Shown here: positions 58,060-64,000 of the stretch, one piece after another
How positions within the stretch are numbered: position 1 is the stretch's first letter
How the letters are laid out: each line of letters starts with the position of its first letter
The notes under the pieces: generated by a model
What the model was told of the DNA's origin: nothing
Databases searched by the model: none
Seen by the model: only the letters and a program-made list of their open reading frames with translations
Translations under genes and position numbers: made by a program
NCBI GenBank assembly: GCA_963995505.1
Contig: OZ023188.1
Location: 4,030,001-4,094,000 of the forward strand
DNA from: Hypericum androsaemum
Lineage: Eukaryota; Streptophyta; Magnoliopsida; Malpighiales; Hypericaceae
DNA length: 64,000 bases
Direction: 5' to 3'

Positions 58060-61000
58060 AAGACTCGATAGTTTATCATCTCTAATGAGTCAGTTGCAGA
58101 TCAAGATGCATCCTTGGTAAAAGCTTTTTTTCAAATGGGAGTTTAACGAGGAGAAAATAATTCTGAGGAGATTTCTGGCATCACCATTGATCGGACAATT
58201 GATAAACTGTAAATGGGACAAAAACGAAAAATTGCACGTCACGATCTTGTCATTGAAAACATTAACAGCTTTGCCAATTGGCAGCCCCATTCCGGAACAG
58301 AATGAGGTTTTTTTTCCTGCACGTCCTGAATGACTGCAATGACTACACGTTGGGTGCATCCGCCTTATGATCCAATTTGCAGTCAACTGCACCATTCGGG
58401 AATTCAATCTACACCGAAACTGTTTCGCCATTTACACGATACATGCATCACACATCCGGAAACTTAACTGGAATCGAAAAGTTCGATGACAGCATAACAA
58501 AGCGGCAGAATTTTACATGTTACTTGGACTGTGCTAGAAGATTCTGCGAGCAGCAAACCAATGTCCAGAAAACCAAACAGAGCAAGGCCAACAAAATGAA
58601 ACCAAACTTGGCAAATTCTCAAAAATCCTACAGACTCTAACTTAGATTAGCCAGTTTAATAAGCCAGATAATAAGTCTTATATACAAAAAACATGAATTT
58701 TCCGAATTCTCTATTCGCGAAATATTGATCCATAATGTTCATCTAACTCCTTGAATAGAAGCAATATAAGGGCCAAATTACATACATATATAATATATAC
58801 ATGTTTGGAACCGGAATAGATTTTAGAGTAATTTTATTTTAGTCACAAATATAGGAAGTGGTTGAATATTCAACCTATAAAAACTCAAAAACAAAAAATC
58901 ATCATAAATTTAAATATTCGAATGTAGCAAACCATATATTTGTGGAGACCGTAGTAAACTTTTCCCAGATTTTCGTGGGCTGATCACAAATGTCACCGGG
59001 CTATGCCTTCTTCTAGGATATTTATCAGAGGCCCGTAATGAGCCTAAGAGATAACGGATCTCATCATTGGGCCCGATTCACTTTTTGTCATTTGATTATG
59101 TGGGCCTTCCAAGTTGTTCTTCAAATTTTATTGTATTTTCTGCGACTACTTTCTGGGTATCCAAAGTCAACTTTTTTGGGGGCTGCAAGCCATCTTATCA
59201 AAAGGTGTTTTACGGTATTTGATTTTAAATATCATACGTTTGCAACAAATATAAATGAAAAATAGCTTAACGAGACTTCTAAAACCATTTTGTATTTCAG
59301 CAAAAAGTAATATTTTCCATTGACAAATATAAATGAAAAAGTTCACTTTATTATTATGTGGTATCACCAAAAATAACATTAGTATCATATAATTTAAAAT
59401 TAGTCAATTGAGTCAAACTTATTTTAATTTAAAAAATATCAGACACTTTCCCGAGCCTAGGTGGAAGCCTAGGACGAAGCGAGTAGACCGTCATTTCCCG
59501 ACGAAAACTTGTCCGGGCAAAAATAAAAGGGACATACGTGGAAGTAGCATCTGACAGACGTTCTTGTACGTCGGTATGAAATCGACTAGAGGACAAAACC
59601 GAAAAGTGGAAAAGGGTCCTCCTCTTTTTTTTTTCTGTTTCTGATAAAAAGAAAATGGGGTCTTCTCTTCTCCTGTGTTATGGGCCTTTCTGGAGACCCA
59701 GAAAAAGAAAAAGTAGCGACGGAAAAGGACCGTCTCGTGGAAGTTTTTCGTTGGCCTAGGAGGATGATGAGGTCATGTGTGACGTCGCACACACTTCCTT
59801 GTTATGGTTTTGGAGTGCCTCCCTCCTCTCTGGGATCCAGCTGTTCGTGTTTCTTTAACCACCGACTTGTGATTTTTGTTAGTGGATGATGATAAATCGT
59901 AGTTTAATTTTTACGAATATAAAATATAATATTAAAAAATTACTTCTTAGATAGAGTCGAAAATGATTCACTCTTAATATTAATTAATATACCACTTCAC
60001 AATTAATGAATTAATATACTAATTGGTATTGATGTATGGTCATTCTAATTTGTCATAGACAAGTTTAGAGATTATCAATTTTAGCAAAATATGTTTTGAC
60101 CCAAATATCCTCTGACCCGATTCACTTCTGAATTTAGCAAATAAAAAGTTAGAACTGCTTCATGATTCAATCAATTGTAAATGTGTTTTTACAGCTCATT
60201 ATTTCGACTTTTGAACTATGATAATGCAAAAAATTAAGAGCTCAAACTTAAAATTATCTACTTATTAAATACCGGCATAACGGGTAGCTTCAAGCCAAAG
60301 AGACAAAGGACAACAAAAATGCAGCGAGTTCTCTTTCCGTGAAATCGAAGCAAAGTTGGACCAAAACCTAATCGGACACAGTTATTGATGATTCGAAATT
60401 ATTAAATGGGCCACCAACGCACGAGTAAAATGGTAACGGATCTTGCTTCATTTTCCAGGAGTCGGTGGGTCAATTCTCACTCATTGCGAAAATGGCAAAA
60501 TTTTAAACTCAATGCTGTTTAGAGCCCCGAAATTTAGACCAATTCGCCTAAATTTTAATTCCAAAAAAATTGTTAAATGGACTTGGAGACGATGGAGTGC
60601 TTCCAATTATTTCGGCTATTCATTGATTAGGAGAGTGACATGTGGTTATAATAATTCCGTTTTTAGTTGAAGCCCTTTTCCCATTTTTGGATACAAAAGA
60701 TTAAAGAATCTACCTCTGTGAAATAATTAAAAAGTAGCCACTATTATTACCAGAACCATCTAATGCTCGACACTTTTCAACGAGGATGGGAAAGCTTATG
60801 GCAGGTGGACATTTATAAAAAAAATCTGTTTTGGGAGTCATGTATTTACAAATCATATTTAAGGATAGCTGTTTAATGATATGTTTTATATTTGTAAGTT
60901 TTAAATTGAATATGTCCTTAAATGAGGTACTATACTTGTTAGGAAGATTAAAGACAGTTCTTTTAGTGATATTTTTTAACTGTGATACCAATTTTTTTGA

Positions 61001-61821
61001 CTTTCCGCATTGTTTAATAGTATTATTTGTGCGAAGAACAAGAGCCACAAAAAATTAAATAGAAATAATAACACAAAGAATGCACAGAAAGAAAAGTCAA
61101 ATTTCTTATAGGTATACCGGCGCCACCTACTCATAAACCATTACATTTTTTTATATTACATAGTATCTTATTCTCAACTAATTCATATTTGAATTAAGTA
61201 AAATTTTTAAACTATTTCAAATATCTCTCAACAAATATTTGACACGGTTGTGTCTTCGATTAATCGAGCTAGAGATTTCTAAACACCGTTGGACTAACTA
61301 TTTGGTAGTAGGTCAACCATTAGATTAAACCTACAACGACATACGTATGAGCCGGTTAAAGATTTCCTTTCCCCTGGTGTAACCTGTTTATGGATTAAGG
61401 AAATTGTTTACTGTGGAAATATATAATGTAGTTTTCTTTCTTAATTCCCTCTCCCGTGAAGATCATGAAGGTGACATTTGTACTTTTGGGGACCAAAGTG
61501 AGAAAGGGAAAACATTGAATGGGACACCGATAATACCTACTTTCCAAAAAGACAAAATACCAATAAAGGAGATAACAAAAAGAGAGAAATGGTGTGGAGC
61601 GCATGAATTGAAGGCATCTAAACAATTAGGCCCAGCAGGGGGAAAAAGATAAAATTTTGCTTCACCGCTTCTCAAACAATGTCGACAAGAGGAAAGTAGT
61701 CCCTACGTGTTTCCCATGCCTGACACAACAATTCATCACATTGAAGAATTGGGACAGAGAGTTGCTAAAAATAAAGTACAATCTTATGATTAACATATGA
61801 TAATTACTATAATATTTTTTT
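58060..61821. other. Gene-poor intergenic region
   Basis: Several open frames of 60-113 codons exist (for example 58090-58431 on minus, 58377-58640 on plus, 60710-61048 on minus). None shows recognisable homology or splice context. I see no RNA gene or clear transposon ends. Confidence 0.4.
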
Positions 61822-63157
61822 GGACAAATTACTCTCAAGTCCTCCCCCTAGGGTCCCTGACTTTTAGAAAATGATTGTCCCGTCCCTAAGTTTTGATTAT
61901 AATAGACTCTCGGGTCCCTAGTGCCAGAATATTCCATATTTTCGGCAATCTCCTACTTGAAAAGACTAAAATACCCTTCACACTTAATTTAAAAAAAAAT
62001 TCACATTCTTCATGCCCTCCATCTTCTTCCTCCCACCCAACTTAATCTATAACCTAACAACAAATAAAGAGACAAATAAAAACCACCGGATAATATGCGA
62101 TACAAATAGCTGTTAGCTCCAGAACAAGATCAATTACCCCTTTCAAGCATCACCAAGTCCCACTTCCAAGACCGCAACTTTATCCAAAAATCTAATAACC
62201 ACGAATTAGAAAAATAAAAATTAGAAAATCGGCAGAGAGAGAGATAGAGAGAGAGGCATACCAAGCCCTCGATCTGGACGACACGGAGAGGCGGAGCAAC
62301 CCACCACCAAAAACCCACAAAAATGCCTCGCTAACCTGCGCACCACCCTCGGCGCCGGCCCTAACCCAGGACGACTTCAAGAAGCTCGCCGCCGACAAGG
62401 CCATAGAGTACGTTAAGTCCGGGATGGTCCTCGGCCTCGGCACCGGCTCCACCGCCGCCTTCGTCGTCGCCAAGCGCACTGAGGAGCGAGCTTTGTCCCT
62501 CGGGATCCCACTCTCCATCCTCGACGACCACCCGAAGCTCGACCTCACCATCGACGGCGCCGACGAGCTCAAGTCCGACCTCAATCTCGTCAAGGGCCGC
62601 AACCAAGCTCGTCTTTGGGCTCGGCGGGAGCTGGCTCGCGATGCCGGTGGAGGTGGTCCAGTTCTGCTGGAAGTACAATTTGGACTGCCTTGAGGGTCTC
62701 TTCAAGGGGGAGGGCCTCAAGGAGGCCAAGCTCCGCATCAGGGATGCCTACGCTCATGAGCCCATCAAAGACGCCTACGCCTATGCTCCCTACTTGGGAT
62801 TTCTTGTTCTTGTCCGCGGTGGTCTCGACAGATTAATTAAATATTAGTTAGGTATTTAATTGGGTGTTTAATTGAAATTTTGGGTATTTAATTAGTTTCT
62901 GGGAAGGGGGTTGAAGATGGAGATGGGGTTGACGATGCAGGAGGGGGAGAGAGAAGGGTGATAAATTAATTTTTTTAAGTGGGAGGGTATTTTGGTCATT
63001 TCAAGTGGGGGTTCGCAGGAGAAAAAGAAATATTCCGACTTCGAGAACCCGAGAGTCTATTATCATCAAAACCTAGGGACGGGATAATCATTTTCTAAAA
63101 GTCAGGGACTCTAGGGGGAGGATGATCAAAGGTTAGGGACTTGAGAATAATTTGTCC
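61822..63157. mobile_element. Pack-MULE carrying a ribose-5-phosphate isomerase fragment
   Basis: Terminal inverted repeats of about 190 bp start GGACAAATTACTCTCAAGTC on the left and GGACAAATTATTCTCAAGTC complemented on the right. They share GACTTTTAGAAAATGATT and AATAGACTCTCGGGT. The right arm has about 20 extra bp. The flanks are T-rich and no clean 9-bp duplication is readable, so Mutator type is inferred from repeat length and from resemblance to the other elements in the window. The centre holds captured gene sequence. Confidence 0.82.
62340..62850 (+). pseudogene. Captured, rearranged ribose-5-phosphate isomerase A fragment
   Basis: The parent enzyme interconverts ribose 5-phosphate and ribulose 5-phosphate in the Calvin and pentose phosphate pathways. 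Plus-strand reading shows the N-terminal block LTQDDFKKLAADKAIEYV, then the phosphate-binding GLGTGSTAAFVVAK, SLGIPLSILDDHP and the catalytic-region motif DLTIDGADE. A frame change after LNLVKGR leads to a segment with LAMPVEVVQFCWKYNL and a further piece with GEGLKEAKLRIRDAY. Compared with the family, segments are missing after VVAK and after VKGR, so the copy was internally deleted. The very high GC content is unlike the AT-rich surroundings. It has no upstream transit peptide and no intact frame, so no enzyme is expected. Confidence 0.88.
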
Positions 63158-64000
63158 TTTTTTAAAAATACGATTTTGTATATAGACACCAGACATTATG
63201 TATTATCTTATCAATAAATCTAGATTCAAGTCGAGTTGAAATTTTGGAAAGTGATAAAGTTATTTTGAAATTTTTCCTGTCTGCTTTATCGTGGTAGGGT
63301 TTTAACGAGATCTACGCTCGCAACTTTGAAAGATGAAATTTTACTCAACTTAGGTTGTAAATATTAATATTAATTAAATCTACTTACCTAAAAAATTATT
63401 GTGACAAACATTTAACACTACGGCGTTTCTAAAAATGAACTAAAAATTTATTAGTTAAGGTAGAACAACTATTCGAATTTAAATATTTCTTTTTTTTGTG
63501 ATAAATTTAAATATTTCTTGAGCAAATGCTCGAGTCTACTATCAAATTACGTGCCAAAATCAACGAACCCCTTACCTTTACCTCGTATATATAGAATTTC
63601 GCTAAAAGAAACCTCATATATAGAGAAAACACGTCACAATTGGATACATAATAGAACCTTGCCAAAGAATATCTCAACAACCATAAACAAGAACCAACAG
63701 GCATTTAGATCATCTAGTGAAAACTTTATTTTATTTTAAATAGGTCCCAAGTTCAAATCTTTTGCTATATTTCATATTCACTCTACTCGAATTTGAATTA
63801 GTTGACTAAGTGAGATCAGATACCAGATGATAATACAAAAAAAATCATAAACAAGAATAATCATATTTACATCATAACCAACTGATGGTACATTAAACCA
63901 ATCTGCAAGATCAAAATCCAAAATGATAATTACAGGAACATGCACACTTAGTTGTCCTAAAAAACTTACATAAAGGCTAATCCTAAACTGGTTAAGCTCC
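63158..64000. other. Intergenic, no gene seen
   Basis: AT-rich DNA up to the window edge, with no supported exon or RNA gene. Confidence 0.45.

Noticed and set aside
58090..58431. 113-codon minus-strand frame as a small gene
   Set aside because: No homology, no splice or promoter context, and composition like the surrounding non-coding DNA.
61813..63166. A 9-bp target duplication for the isomerase-bearing element
   Set aside because: The flanks are only T-rich on one side and T/A-rich on the other. They do not match well enough to claim a duplication.

Overview
The window is nuclear DNA of a flowering plant, most likely a eudicot; I cannot name the species. The evidence is short GT-AG introns, a plant family 1 glycosyltransferase, a plant-type histone H3.1 gene with the plant histone octamer motif, plant-only protein families, and many plant transposon types (Ty1/copia, LINE, hAT, Mutator-like). 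Nothing bacterial, viral or CRISPR-like is seen.

Six protein-coding genes can be built. (1) A two-exon UDP-glycosyltransferase at 13419-15249 (+). (2) An IRKI/GIL1-type DUF641 protein at 19310-21655 (-). (3) An intronless histone H3.1 at 28478-28888 (+). (4) A WD40-repeat protein with at least 15 exons at 29762-34401 (-), with its first exon unresolved. (5) A conserved plant protein of unknown function in four exons at 36975-40452 (-). (6) A seven-exon coiled-coil protein at 47191-49603 (-). They show no shared pathway and look like independent single genes.

The rest is mostly mobile DNA, much of it dated by target-site duplications (TSDs) readable in the sequence. Long-inverted-repeat elements of Mutator type lie at 3483-4474, 26184-27238 and 35217-36585, each with a perfect 9-bp TSD. 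Another at 61822-63157 has captured and shuffled a ribose-5-phosphate isomerase gene. A larger one near 5701-8649 carries a plant mobile domain fragment facing a mudrA N-terminal fragment. An element at 10751-12441 has arms made of repeated GC hairpins. There is also a complete but broken Ty1/copia element (50858-57170, TSD GATAT), a solo LTR (25007-25585, TSD ATATG), a 5'-truncated LINE just downstream of the glycosyltransferase (15340-15852, 15-bp TSD), a hAT-type MITE (44734-45192, 8-bp TSD), a small TIR element (41164-41575), two 5S-rRNA-like fragments, and a 1.3-kb G-rich minisatellite (16480-17750).

The signals most worth a second look are the two foldbacks inside one intron of the WD40 gene (32786-33066), the hairpin-array element, the captured isomerase, and the copia element whose primer-site region lacks the usual initiator-Met match but pairs with its own LTR. 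Everything was read by eye. Exon borders were accepted when GT/AG, reading phase and protein continuity agreed.
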